A stretch of 8,534 nucleotides of DNA. It comes from an uncultured Eubacteriales bacterium. Its GTDB lineage: Bacteria > Bacillota > Clostridia > Lachnospirales > Lachnospiraceae. Positions within the stretch are counted from its first letter, which is position 1. Each line of letters starts with the position of its first letter. The stretch lies in contig ONVB01000047.1 in assembly GCA_900321145.1 (NCBI GenBank), positions 1-8,534 of the forward strand, written 5' to 3'. The notes under the pieces are model-generated. The model made no database searches. It was not told where the DNA came from and saw only the letters and a list, made by a program, of their open reading frames with translations. Of the stretch, positions 1 through 6,511 are shown in pieces. Both the position numbers and the translations under genes were made by a program.

Positions 1-1538
1 AAGGCTGAAAGACGTCTCTTATGTGTAAGCTCCGAAAGCGGGTTGTTCTGATCCATGAACTGTGACAGCTGGGAGCTTCCGAAGAACTCCTTAACAGCTG
101 CGGTAACAGGCTTGATATTGATGAGCGACTGGGGTGTGATGCTCTCAATGTCCTGTGTAGTCATACGCTCTCTTACCACTCTCTCAAGTCTCGAAAGACC
201 GATCCTGTACTGGTTCTGCAGGAGCTCGCCTACCGCACGGATACGTCTGTTACCCAAGTGATCGATATCGTCCTTGTTGCCGATACCGTACTCAAGGTGC
301 ATATTGTAATTTATGGATGCAAGGATATCCTCCTTGGTGATATGCTTTGGAACAAGCTCCGCTATGGAAGACTCGATAGCTTCCTTGAGCTCATCCTCAT
401 CATCATACTCTTCAAGAAGCTTCTCTAAAGCCGGATAATAAACATCCTCCTTGATACCGACCTCGGCGGGATCAAAGCTTACATACTCAGAAAGAGATAC
501 GGCCATATTCGAAAGAACCTTTACATTTCTTTCCTCTGTCTCGATCCACACAAAAGGAACGGCCGCATCCTGGATAGCCTTCGCCGACTCTCTTGTAAGC
601 TTGGTACCGGCTGTGAACATAACCTCTCCTGTCGAAGGATCGGTCACATCCTCCGCAAGCACCTGTCCTGCTATACGGTTCCTTAACGCAAGCTTCTTGT
701 TGAACTTGTAACGACCCACCTTGGCGAGATCGTACCTTCTTGAATCGAAGAACATGCTGTTGAAAAGGCTGGCAGCATTATCCACAACCTCAGGCTCGCC
801 GGGGCGAATCTTCTTATATAATTCTATTACACCTGTCTCAAAGGAGTTGGATACATCCTTCTCGATGGTAGCCATGATCTTGGGCTCCTCACCGAAAAGA
901 TCGATGATCTCCTGATTGGTCCCGATTCCCAAAGAACGGATCAATACTGTGACAGGGATTTTTCTCGTCCTGTCAACGCGTACATAGAATACATCATTTG
1001 AGTCGGTTTCATACTCAAGCCACGCACCTCTGTTAGGAATAACGGTGCATGAATAAAGTGTCTTACCTATCTTATCGTGTCCGATGGCATAATAAATGCC
1101 CGGCGATCTGACTAACTGGCTAACTATTACTCGCTCTGCGCCATTGATGACAAAGGTTCCCGTCTCTGTCATGAGCGGGAGGTCACCCATGAATATATCA
1201 TGCGTAGCGCTCTCGCCGTTTTCGTTGTTGCGAAGTCTTACATTGACCTTGATAGGTGCGGCGTAGGTAGCGTCACGCTCCTTACACTCCTCAATGCTGT
1301 ACTTCACGTCTTCACGGCAAAGCTTGTAGTCCACAAACTCCAGGCTTAACTGACCTGAGTAATCGGATATGGGAGAGATGTCCTTGAAAGCTTCTTTCAA
1401 GCCTTCTTCAAGGAACCACTTATAAGAGTTCTTCTGTACCTCGATGAGGTTCGGCATATCAAGAACTTCTTTTCTGCCGGAAAAGCTCATTCTGAGTCCC
1501 CTTCCCGATTCAACAGGACGCATTCTGTACTTTTTCAT
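1..1538 (-). CDS. rpoB: DNA-directed RNA polymerase subunit beta, N-terminal part (truncated by window edge)
   Basis: Beta subunit of RNA polymerase; with beta-prime it forms the catalytic cleft. 512 complete codons are present and the frame stays open to the window edge. Translation from 1538 starts MKKYRMRPVESGRGLRMSFS, continues with the family signature MPNLIEVQKNSYKWFLEEGL, and contains the conserved FVINGAERVIVSQLVRSPG block. The last residues enter rifampicin cluster I (GSSQLSQFMDQNNPLSE and on to HKRRLSA, residues about 487-512). Residues matching E. coli Q513, D516, H526 and S531 are all wild type (here Q493, D496, H506, S511). The start is supported by AAGGGGTGA at 1546-1554, 7 nt upstream. 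The gene upstream is a TPM-family gene rather than rplL, which usually precedes rpoB, so rpoB appears to have its own promoter here. Product identity is certain. Confidence 0.98.
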   Translation of the reverse strand, partial: MKKYRMRPVESGRGLRMSFSGRKEVLDMPNLIEVQKNSYKWFLEEGLKEAFKDISPISDYSGQLSLEFVDYKLCREDVKYSIEECKERDATYAAPIKVNVRLRNNENGESATHDIFMGDLPLMTETGTFVINGAERVIVSQLVRSPGIYYAIGHDKIGKTLYSCTVIPNRGAWLEYETDSNDVFYVRVDRTRKIPVTVLIRSLGIGTNQEIIDLFGEEPKIMATIEKDVSNSFETGVIELYKKIRPGEPEVVDNAASLFNSMFFDSRRYDLAKVGRYKFNKKLALRNRIAGQVLAEDVTDPSTGEVMFTAGTKLTRESAKAIQDAAVPFVWIETEERNVKVLSNMAVSLSEYVSFDPAEVGIKEDVYYPALEKLLEEYDDEDELKEAIESSIAELVPKHITKEDILASINYNMHLEYGIGNKDDIDHLGNRRIRAVGELLQNQYRIGLSRLERVVRERMTTQDIESITPQSLINIKPVTAAVKEFFGSSQLSQFMDQNNPLSELTHKRRLSA

Positions 1539-1661
1539 CGCGTTTTCACCCCTTGAAAGTATTTTCGGATCTTCTGTCACCGATCGATAATGAACTCTCG
1601 GGCCCATTATATGCACAAAAATAGCGCAGGGGATACCACCCCACAATAGTGACATTTTACT

Positions 1662-1710
1662 ACTTTAGCACAGAGGGAAACAAATGTCAAACACTTTTTT
1701 TATTTTTTTT
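1662..1710 (-). promoter_or_regulatory. Probable rpoB promoter with A-tract (UP-like) element
   Basis: Read on the minus strand: a 16-nt run of A broken by one T (1695-1710), then TTGACA as -35 (1685-1690), a 17-bp spacer, and TAAAGT as -10 (1662-1667) preceded by TGC, an extended -10 motif. The consensus -35, ideal spacing and A-tract at about -40 to -55 are what a strong sigma-A promoter with an UP element looks like. Transcription would start near 1655, leaving a leader of roughly 115 nt before rpoB. No start-site data are available. Confidence 0.72.
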
Positions 1711-1741
1711 AGTGACGCACCCGCCGGCATATACGAAAGAC

Positions 1742-1806
1742 ACGCGGGACGCTTTAGTATTGACACGACTCGTTCCTCGTCGTGTCAATACTAAAGCGTC
1801 CTGCGT
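1742..1806. repeat. Long near-perfect palindrome, REP/MITE-like
   Basis: Arms 1747-1769 and 1779-1801 are perfectly complementary over 23 bp around a 9-nt loop (1770-1778). Allowing one G-T pair (1746/1802), the stem extends to 28 bp (1742-1806). It lies in the gap after the TPM gene and about 30 nt before the A-tract of the rpoB promoter. Neither flank is T-rich, so it is not a classical intrinsic terminator, although a stem this long could still block read-through from either side. The 14-nt TCGTGTCAATACTA in its right arm recurs exactly at 5086-5099, inside a second palindrome. Confidence 0.9.
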
Positions 1807-1848
1807 ACTTATATATCCCGTGCATAATGCGTAACTATGATCAAATTG

Positions 1849-2631
1849 TCAGAACTTTCCGGAGCTTCCACCGTGGGTTTCACCGGAGGAGGATACGTGC
1901 GTTGAGCTTCCGCCGCCACCGGAGCTGCGCTGGATAGGTCTGAGCTCGCTTCCGCGGAAGATCTCGTTGTTGTTGGTAAGCTGAATGTTGCCCAAAAGAT
2001 AGCTGCTTGCCTTTGTTGCTCTTCTGACGGTCTGGGTTTCCGCCTTTAAGCTGCCCGCTCTGATACCGCCGACTCCGAGGCCGGCGAGGAGAGATATTAT
2101 CAGATCCTGAACCAGCTTGAAGGGCTTTTTCGGAAGATTGCCCTTGTCATAAGGCTTGCCGTCCTTTGCATGCTTTATGAAGTCGTCAGCAAGATCCGCG
2201 AACTTGTCGAAGGCGGTATAGTAATCATTCTCCGAAAGATATGTCTTGATCTCGTCCATGATGTACTGCTGTCCCGCATCGGTGAAGGCCGTGATCCCGA
2301 AGCCCTTGGTGCTTATGGCCCAGTCACGCTGCTCCATGTTGAGCATAAATACTATGCCGTCGCCGGAGTAGTCGCTGTTGTCATAGAAGTCATCGGCACA
2401 CGCCTGCGGAGTCATGCCGTACAGACTGTCATCGGTGTAGATAACCACATCCACTCCGTACTTGTTGGATATTCCGTCTAACTTGTTAGACAGACTGTTT
2501 CTCTGCGAGTCGGTAAGAAGCTCCGCATAATCCACTACCCTGCTGCCGTCGCCTGCCGCAAAGCTTACATCCGGTACGATCAGCATGAGCAAAAGTGTGA
2601 GTACTGTAAGTAAAAGAATCTTCTTTTTCAT
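1849..2631 (-). CDS. TPM domain protein, exported and membrane-anchored (YdjH-like)
   Basis: A 260-aa protein. Residues 1-26 form a signal peptide (MKKK, a Leu-rich core, then SFAA). Residues about 30-155 fit the TPM domain: RVVDYAELL near the start, a GVDVVIYT strand, and GIVFMLNMEQRDWAISTKGFG. A second hydrophobic stretch (about 171-190) would anchor it, leaving a C-terminal segment that ends in a Gly/Ser/His-rich tail (HGGSSGKF), a common ending of YdjH-type proteins. TPM domains occur in envelope proteins of varied function (thylakoid photosystem repair, and others), so no reaction is assigned. The start lies 13 nt after the previous stop; AAGGGGGTG overlaps that stop codon, suggesting translational coupling. 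Last gene of the cluster. In B. subtilis, YdjH is encoded with YdjG and YdjI; a similar partnership here is inferred from order and domains. Confidence 0.88.
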   Translation of the reverse strand: MKKKILLLTVLTLLLMLIVPDVSFAAGDGSRVVDYAELLTDSQRNSLSNKLDGISNKYGVDVVIYTDDSLYGMTPQACADDFYDNSDYSGDGIVFMLNMEQRDWAISTKGFGITAFTDAGQQYIMDEIKTYLSENDYYTAFDKFADLADDFIKHAKDGKPYDKGNLPKKPFKLVQDLIISLLAGLGVGGIRAGSLKAETQTVRRATKASSYLLGNIQLTNNNEIFRGSELRPIQRSSGGGGSSTHVSSSGETHGGSSGKF

Positions 2632-2644
2632 CTCTCACACCCCC

Positions 2645-3703
2645 TTAAAAGAACTTCCAGAACAGGAAGAGTGCGGCAAATACGATAGCCGCCGTAACTA
2701 TTCCTGTCAGAAGGAAATGTTTCTTATAGCCGTTCTTATCATAGGGCATATTGCCCGTATACTTACCGGTCTGTCCGTTCATGGCAAAGCGGTACTGCTT
2801 ACCCTCCCAGGTGGTATTTAAGATCCACACCGGAAGCAGAGCGTACTTGGCCTGCCCCTGCATGATATTCATCACGGAAGCCTTGGTCCTTATGGACTCA
2901 AAGCCCTGAAGAGTCTTCTGAAGCTCTTCCTCCACACTCTTCTTGATCCTCTCGTTTCCTCTGATGAAGCACTCCTCGGGAGAGACATCATACTTGTCCG
3001 CCATATAACCCGCAAGATAAGCGGTCGAGAACTCCTTAGCATCATTCATATCAAACGGTTCGATAGAGTCCATCATATCGTCCTCCATCTTCGAAGCCGC
3101 ATCCACCGGGACATTTCTGAAGGAAAGCGTTCCTCCTCTCGTAACATCGAAATGACCGATCTCATCCCCGTTTCTTCTCTCGGCATCAAATGTAGCCTCG
3201 CCGTATACATCCGCATCAAAGAGCCAGAACGGTACATATACGCCCTTCATCTCATCTATATGCTTTGAATCCTTGAAGACCTTCGGCACCAGCTTCTTGC
3301 CGGATACGAATCTGTTAAGCTTCTCCTTCGCCTGCTTTTTATCAAGCTTGAAGGGGATTATAAGATCCGGTTTCAGAACTCCGGAGAACTGATCGTTTCT
3401 CACTATCGGACTGTCACAGTAGGGACAGCTCGTGGATGCGAGCGTCTCGTCGCCCACGACCTCACCGCCGCAGTTCTTACATATATAGGACATAAGTCCT
3501 TCGGAATTGACATTCCATTCACTCTGGGTAGTCGAAAAGCCCGAACCCTGCTGCGCACCGGCCGCCTGGGCAGCCTGAGCCTGCTGCTGTATATCATACT
3601 CCCTCGGATCGTGCTCGGTACCGCACCACGGACATATCAGCTTTTGTGTCTTGCTGTCGAACTCCATGGAGCCGCCGCAGCTTGAACATTTATACTCTGC
3701 CAT
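2645..3703 (-). CDS. TFIIB-type zinc ribbon membrane protein (YdjG-like)
   Basis: A 352-aa protein. A first zinc ribbon at the N-terminus has C6-x2-C9 and C24-x2-C27 (ending CPWCG). A Gln/Ala-rich linker follows (about 39-55), then a second ribbon with C75, C78, C93 and C96 (CPYC). A long alpha/beta domain (about 105-318) includes VYVPFWLFDADVYGEA and LLPVWILNTTWEGKQYRFAMNG, blocks I recognise from this family, sometimes mislabelled PriA-like because of the ribbon. One membrane helix (about 330-349) ends the protein, so the bulk should face the cytoplasm. An AGGAG site lies about 9 nt before ATG 3703. The TPM gene follows directly with a 13-nt gap. In B. subtilis the YdjG and YdjH membrane proteins are reported to help localise the SPFH protein YdjI; that role here is inference. 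Confidence 0.88.
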   Translation of the reverse strand: MAEYKCSSCGGSMEFDSKTQKLICPWCGTEHDPREYDIQQQAQAAQAAGAQQGSGFSTTQSEWNVNSEGLMSYICKNCGGEVVGDETLASTSCPYCDSPIVRNDQFSGVLKPDLIIPFKLDKKQAKEKLNRFVSGKKLVPKVFKDSKHIDEMKGVYVPFWLFDADVYGEATFDAERRNGDEIGHFDVTRGGTLSFRNVPVDAASKMEDDMMDSIEPFDMNDAKEFSTAYLAGYMADKYDVSPEECFIRGNERIKKSVEEELQKTLQGFESIRTKASVMNIMQGQAKYALLPVWILNTTWEGKQYRFAMNGQTGKYTGNMPYDKNGYKKHFLLTGIVTAAIVFAALFLFWKFF

Positions 3704-3747
3704 ATCTTGAATCTCCTGAAAGATCTTTTTTCAAAATCTACTTTACA

Positions 3748-3786
3748 CTGCAAATATATGCAGGGAGCGGATATGTACCCGCTCCC
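3748..3786 (-). other. Intercistronic hairpins
   Basis: The 100-bp gap between the DUF4428 gene and the zinc-ribbon membrane gene holds GGGAGCGG/CCGCTCCC (3763-3770 with 3779-3786, 8 bp, 8-nt loop), and beside it CTGCA/TGCAG (3748-3752 with 3759-3763). The two stems share base 3763. No U-tract follows on the transcribed strand, so full termination is unlikely; partial attenuation or RNA processing is possible. The flanking genes probably remain in one transcript. Confidence 0.5.
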
Positions 3787-3803
3787 GCCGTCATTATAGT
3801 TTA

Positions 3804-4928
3804 CTATGGTCTCGGATTACCGCATCCCTCGCAGAAGGCGCCGGTATTTGATGTACCGCATGCGCACATCCACGGGCCTGCGGCCGGGTTCTGCCCCATA
3901 GGAGCGCCCATACCCTGATTCATGCCCATGTTGCCCTGCATGCCCATATTGTTCATACCCTGGTTCATGCCGTTCATGCCCATGTTGTTCATGCCGTTTT
4001 GCATACCCATACCGTTCATCTGGTTCATGCCCATATTGTTCATGCCCTGATTCATTCCCATCTGGTTCATACCGTTCATGCCCATGTTGTTCATGCCCTG
4101 GTTCATTCCCATCTGGTTCATACCGTTCATGCCCATCTGGTTCATACCCATGTTGCCCTGCATGCCCATATTGTTCATGCCCTGGTTCATTCCCATCTGG
4201 TTCATACCGTTCATGCCCATGCCGGCCATTCCCATGTTCATACCGTTCATGCCCATGTTGTTTATGCCGTTCATTCCCATGTTCATGCCGCCCATGCCCA
4301 TATTCATGCCCATACCGGCATTCCTTCCGGGAAGAAGTGCATTCTCGATCTGCATGGCAACCTGCTGAAGTCTCTGATACCTTGCATCGGTTACCGATGT
4401 CGGCCTGTCGCTGTATCCGCAGAGGTCAAAGCTGATCTCATCAAAGTAATCATGCCTTACCGTGATGATAATCTTGAAATCATAGTGATACTCATATTTC
4501 GGAGGACTGAAGCTTTCACGCATCGTTCTTCCGTCACGCTCCACCTCTCTGTAGATCTCAGTCTTGTTTTCCTTGACTTCAAGATTACAGTTGGTAACGC
4601 TTGAAAGCGGGATAACATCCGGGTTTTCCTCACGCCAGTTTGTCCTGGATGTAACTATGAAGGCACCCATATTCTGGTCAACATGAACCTTGGTGTTGTC
4701 ACCGAAGCTTGCGGTAGGGCTGAAGCTGTGCACCTGCTGCTTGTTTGCCTCCCTGTAAGCAAGCTGCTGCTTTATCTCATCCACCGTACTGTGCTTCCTG
4801 TCAGAGAAAAACGGCGAAAGCTTGGATGCACAATCCTTACACAGATTTCCGTCCTCCAGCTTGCGGTTGCCGAGCATGCCTATCTTCTCACCGCACACAT
4901 CACAATACTTTTTATCAAATAATCCCAT
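3804..4928 (-). CDS. DUF4428-type zinc ribbon protein with Met/Gly/Asn repeat tract
   Basis: A 374-aa predicted cytoplasmic protein with no signal peptide or membrane helix. Residues 1-35 form a treble-clef-like ribbon (C9, C12, C30, C33; LEDGNLCKDC) typical of DUF4428. Residues about 70-200 form a mixed alpha/beta domain (ITVRHDYFDEISFDLCGYSDRP). Residues 206-345 are almost only Met, Gly, Asn and Gln, with about 50 Met in 140 positions. Residues 353-374 are a short ribbon W-x-C-x-C-G with FCEGCGNPRP, matching the ribbons of the upstream SPFH protein. I chose ATG 4928 rather than 4979: an AAGGAG site lies 6-7 nt before 4928, the MGLFDKKYCDVCG start matches the family, and the 17 extra residues would be encoded by an intergenic repeat. 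Function unknown; a partner of the SPFH protein is inferred. Confidence 0.87.
   Translation of the reverse strand: MGLFDKKYCDVCGEKIGMLGNRKLEDGNLCKDCASKLSPFFSDRKHSTVDEIKQQLAYREANKQQVHSFSPTASFGDNTKVHVDQNMGAFIVTSRTNWREENPDVIPLSSVTNCNLEVKENKTEIYREVERDGRTMRESFSPPKYEYHYDFKIIITVRHDYFDEISFDLCGYSDRPTSVTDARYQRLQQVAMQIENALLPGRNAGMGMNMGMGGMNMGMNGINNMGMNGMNMGMAGMGMNGMNQMGMNQGMNNMGMQGNMGMNQMGMNGMNQMGMNQGMNNMGMNGMNQMGMNQGMNNMGMNQMNGMGMQNGMNNMGMNGMNQGMNNMGMQGNMGMNQGMGAPMGQNPAAGPWMCACGTSNTGAFCEGCGNPRP
3918..4313 (-). repeat. Degenerate coding repeats for the Met/Gly/Asn tract
   Basis: This part of the DUF4428 gene is built from short in-frame units coding combinations of MGMN, GMNQ and GMNN. Recent duplication is visible: the 50 nt at 4087-4136 recur exactly at 4171-4220, an 84-nt offset (28 codons). 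Third-position differences between other units suggest older copies kept under coding constraint. The tract gives misleading open frames on the opposite strand. Confidence 0.88.
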
Positions 4929-4947
4929 ATATTTCTCCTTTTCAAAA

Positions 4948-5059
4948 CAGATTCTTCCTCCGCTCAGAATGACACTCATTCATCCTGTCCGGCAGGATAA
5001 GTCATTGTCATTCTGAGAGGAGAAACGCAAATGACGAAGTCATTTTTTAAATGCGTTTC
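4948..5059. repeat. Compound inverted repeat, GTCATTCTGAG-type interspersed element
   Basis: Three stems lie in series. The outer arms 4963-4974 and 5006-5017 (CTCAGAATGACA/TGTCATTCTGAG) match over 12 bp and continue imperfectly outward through a CCTC/GAGG region. Between them is ATCCTG/CAGGAT (4982-4987 with 4993-4998). Next is GAAACGCA/TGCGTTTC (5022-5029 with 5052-5059), enclosing AATGAC/GTCATT with a GAA loop. The reverse complement of 4948-4974 resembles a GTCATTCTGAGCGGAG-type sequence that I recall as dispersed in many bacterial genomes; a database check would confirm. The element fills most of the gap upstream of the DUF4428 gene and would be transcribed as a folded leader. Confidence 0.8.
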
Positions 5060-5066
5060 GACAACA

Positions 5067-5099
5067 TGACACGATTATGAATTAATCGTGTCAATACTA
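5067..5099. repeat. Second palindrome, sharing a 14-nt core with the one upstream of rpoB
   Basis: TGACACGATTA (5067-5077) and TAATCGTGTCA (5083-5093) pair perfectly over 11 bp around a 5-nt loop. The sequence TCGTGTCAATACTA (5086-5099) is identical to 1780-1793. The copy near rpoB keeps a much longer stem, so this may be a decayed or partial copy. It lies between the SPFH stop codon and the compound inverted repeat. A smaller palindrome, AAGAAT-A-ATTCTT (5113-5125), sits just after the SPFH stop. Confidence 0.82.
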
Positions 5100-5132
5100 T
5101 TGCTTTAACCCGAAGAATAATTCTTATATATA

Positions 5133-6470
5133 CTACTTCACTATATCGTTCTCGTTAAAAGGATCGCCGCACTGTGGGCAGAACTTCGGAGGATTCTTCG
5201 GATCTTCCGGCTCCCAGCCGCACTTGTCGCACTTGTAAAGGAGCGCGCCTGCCGGCTTCGGTGAACCGCAGTTAGAGCAGAACTTGCCCTTATTTACGGT
5301 ACCGCATGAACAGGTCCAGCCGTCCGCTGCTGCCGGCTTCGGTGAGCCGCAGTTCGGGCAGAACTTTCCGGTTGCCTGAGTACCGCAGGAGCAGGTCCAT
5401 GCGCCCGCTGCCGGTGCTGCCTGCTGCTGAGCTGCCTGCTGCTGTGCCTGCATCTGCTGTTGCTGCTGTCCCATAGCGAACATCTGCTGAGCATTTATTC
5501 CGCCTGCCTGCTGAGCCATACCCATGCCCATGAAGCCCATCATGGCGCCGTTCGGGTTGCCTGCAGCAGTCTTCATAGCCTCTGCCTGAGCGTCTACGAG
5601 AGCCGCGCCGGCCATATTGGCATTCATGTACATACCTGCTCTCTGAGCCTGCTTGATAAGGTCCTCGTCCTCCTTCGGAAGAGTGATCGGGTTCATGGCT
5701 ATACTCTGAACCTTGAGACCTCTGTTCTGGAACCAGGTAACCTCGAGCTCCTTGTTTATGGCATCGCGAAGTTCATTTACATGAGTCTGTATCTGGTTAG
5801 GTCTTATCTCAAGAGCCGAAAGTGTGGCTACAGCAGGTGCAAGAGCCGAGATAAACTCTGCCTTGAGCTGTCCCTCGAGCTCGCTCTTTGAGTACTCGTC
5901 ATGTACATTTCCGGCAAGCTTTGTATAGAAAAGGATAGGATCCGCAACAACAAATGAATAGCTTCCCGAGCAGCGAACCGATACATCTATGTCAAGATTT
6001 ATCTTGCTGTCCACAACTCTGAACGGGATGGGATTCGGTGTACCGAACTTGTTGTCTATGATCTCCTTGGTGTTGAAGTAATAGATTCTCTGATCCTTAC
6101 CTGTGTCACCGCCGTACTTGAAGCGCTTGCCGATGGTCTTAAAGGTATTTAAGATGCCTTCGCCGAGACCACCGTAGAATATACTCGGCTCTGTAGAGGT
6201 ATCGTAAGTATACTCACCGGGAACGGCGCAGATATCGACAACCTGTCCCTGCTCTACGATGATGGCGCACTGACCGTCCGCTACCGCGATACCCGATCCG
6301 TTGGAAATGATATTGTCGTTGCCGTGTGTGTTGGACGAACGCTTCGATGTCTGATGCTGCCCCTTCTTTAAAAGTACATCGTTCGGAAGCGACTCGCAAT
6401 AGAAGAACTCAAGCCACTGATCAGCTAAAGCTCCGCCTGCTGCCCCAAGTGCTGCTTTGATTAAACCCAT
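5133..6470 (-). CDS. SPFH domain protein with three C-terminal zinc ribbons (YdjI-like)
   Basis: A 445-aa protein. Its N-terminus (ALADQWLEFFYCESLPNDVL) and the blocks DGQCAIIVEQGQVVDICAVPG, DQRIYYFNTKEI and PFRVVDSKINLDIDVSVRC fit the YdjI-type SPFH family, often annotated 'virion core protein'. The SPFH region spans about 60-265. A helical segment (about 266-300), a Met/Gly/Gln/Ala-rich linker (301-357) and three ribbons follow: C360/C362/C371/C374, C387/C389/C398/C401 and C414/C417/C431/C434. The first two ribbons are near-copies. No membrane helix is visible, so membrane association would need partners, as for B. subtilis YdjI with YdjG and YdjH. A strong AAGGAGGG site lies about 8 nt before ATG 6470. 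The 41-nt gap to the upstream gene suggests co-transcription. SPFH proteins form membrane-bound oligomers; the exact role here is unknown. Confidence 0.9.
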   Translation of the reverse strand: MGLIKAALGAAGGALADQWLEFFYCESLPNDVLLKKGQHQTSKRSSNTHGNDNIISNGSGIAVADGQCAIIVEQGQVVDICAVPGEYTYDTSTEPSIFYGGLGEGILNTFKTIGKRFKYGGDTGKDQRIYYFNTKEIIDNKFGTPNPIPFRVVDSKINLDIDVSVRCSGSYSFVVADPILFYTKLAGNVHDEYSKSELEGQLKAEFISALAPAVATLSALEIRPNQIQTHVNELRDAINKELEVTWFQNRGLKVQSIAMNPITLPKEDEDLIKQAQRAGMYMNANMAGAALVDAQAEAMKTAAGNPNGAMMGFMGMGMAQQAGGINAQQMFAMGQQQQQMQAQQQAAQQQAAPAAGAWTCSCGTQATGKFCPNCGSPKPAAADGWTCSCGTVNKGKFCSNCGSPKPAGALLYKCDKCGWEPEDPKNPPKFCPQCGDPFNENDIVK

Positions 6471-6511
6471 AGTGTTTCCCTCCTTGAAAATATATGATTA
6501 TTATGATTTCT

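Larger units (their letters stand above)
1539..1848. other. Non-coding region between the TPM gene and rpoB
   Basis: This 310-bp stretch has no credible gene. Following transcription, it holds about 42 nt after the TPM stop codon, a long palindrome (1742-1806), an A-rich tract with a promoter (1662-1710), and a leader of about 115 nt ending in the rpoB ribosome binding site. The leader includes a short GGGG/CCCC stem (1629-1642) and an isolated TATAAT (1606-1611) without a matching -35. I saw no L10/L7-like binding structure and no U-rich intrinsic terminator behind the palindrome on the minus strand. Confidence 0.75.

Noticed and set aside
55..915. Short plus-strand open frames opposite rpoB
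   Set aside because: They lie wholly antisense to a strongly conserved rpoB sequence and show no recognisable protein features.
1606..1611. TATAAT as a second rpoB promoter
   Set aside because: The position 17 bp upstream reads ATCCCC, not a -35 element, and there is no TGn directly before it. The upstream TTGACA/TAAAGT pair is much better.
1685..1806. Palindrome plus T-rich tract as a plus-strand intrinsic terminator
   Set aside because: On the plus strand the T-run precedes the hairpin rather than following it, and no plus-strand gene exists to be terminated.
1649..1834. 61-aa plus-strand open frame between the TPM gene and rpoB
   Set aside because: It runs through the palindrome and the rpoB promoter, and its translation has no protein-like features.
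3793..3798. TATAAT just after the DUF4428 stop codon as an internal promoter
   Set aside because: No -35-like hexamer lies 16-18 bp upstream and there is no extended -10, so chance occurrence in AT-rich sequence is more likely.
3918..4313. Repeated units resembling a CRISPR array at first sight
   Set aside because: The units are in frame, irregular in length, lack distinct spacers, and encode the continuous Met/Gly/Asn tract of a gene with intact domains on both sides.
3999..4604. Long plus-strand open frames, one His/Val-rich and one Met/Pro/Phe-rich
   Set aside because: They are antisense shadows of the ATG/GGN/AAY repeats of the DUF4428 gene, have repetitive artefactual composition, and lack credible ribosome binding sites.
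5133..6470. Phage origin suggested by the common label 'virion core protein'
   Set aside because: The protein is an SPFH-domain family member found in cellular genomes; no capsid, integrase or other phage gene is present.
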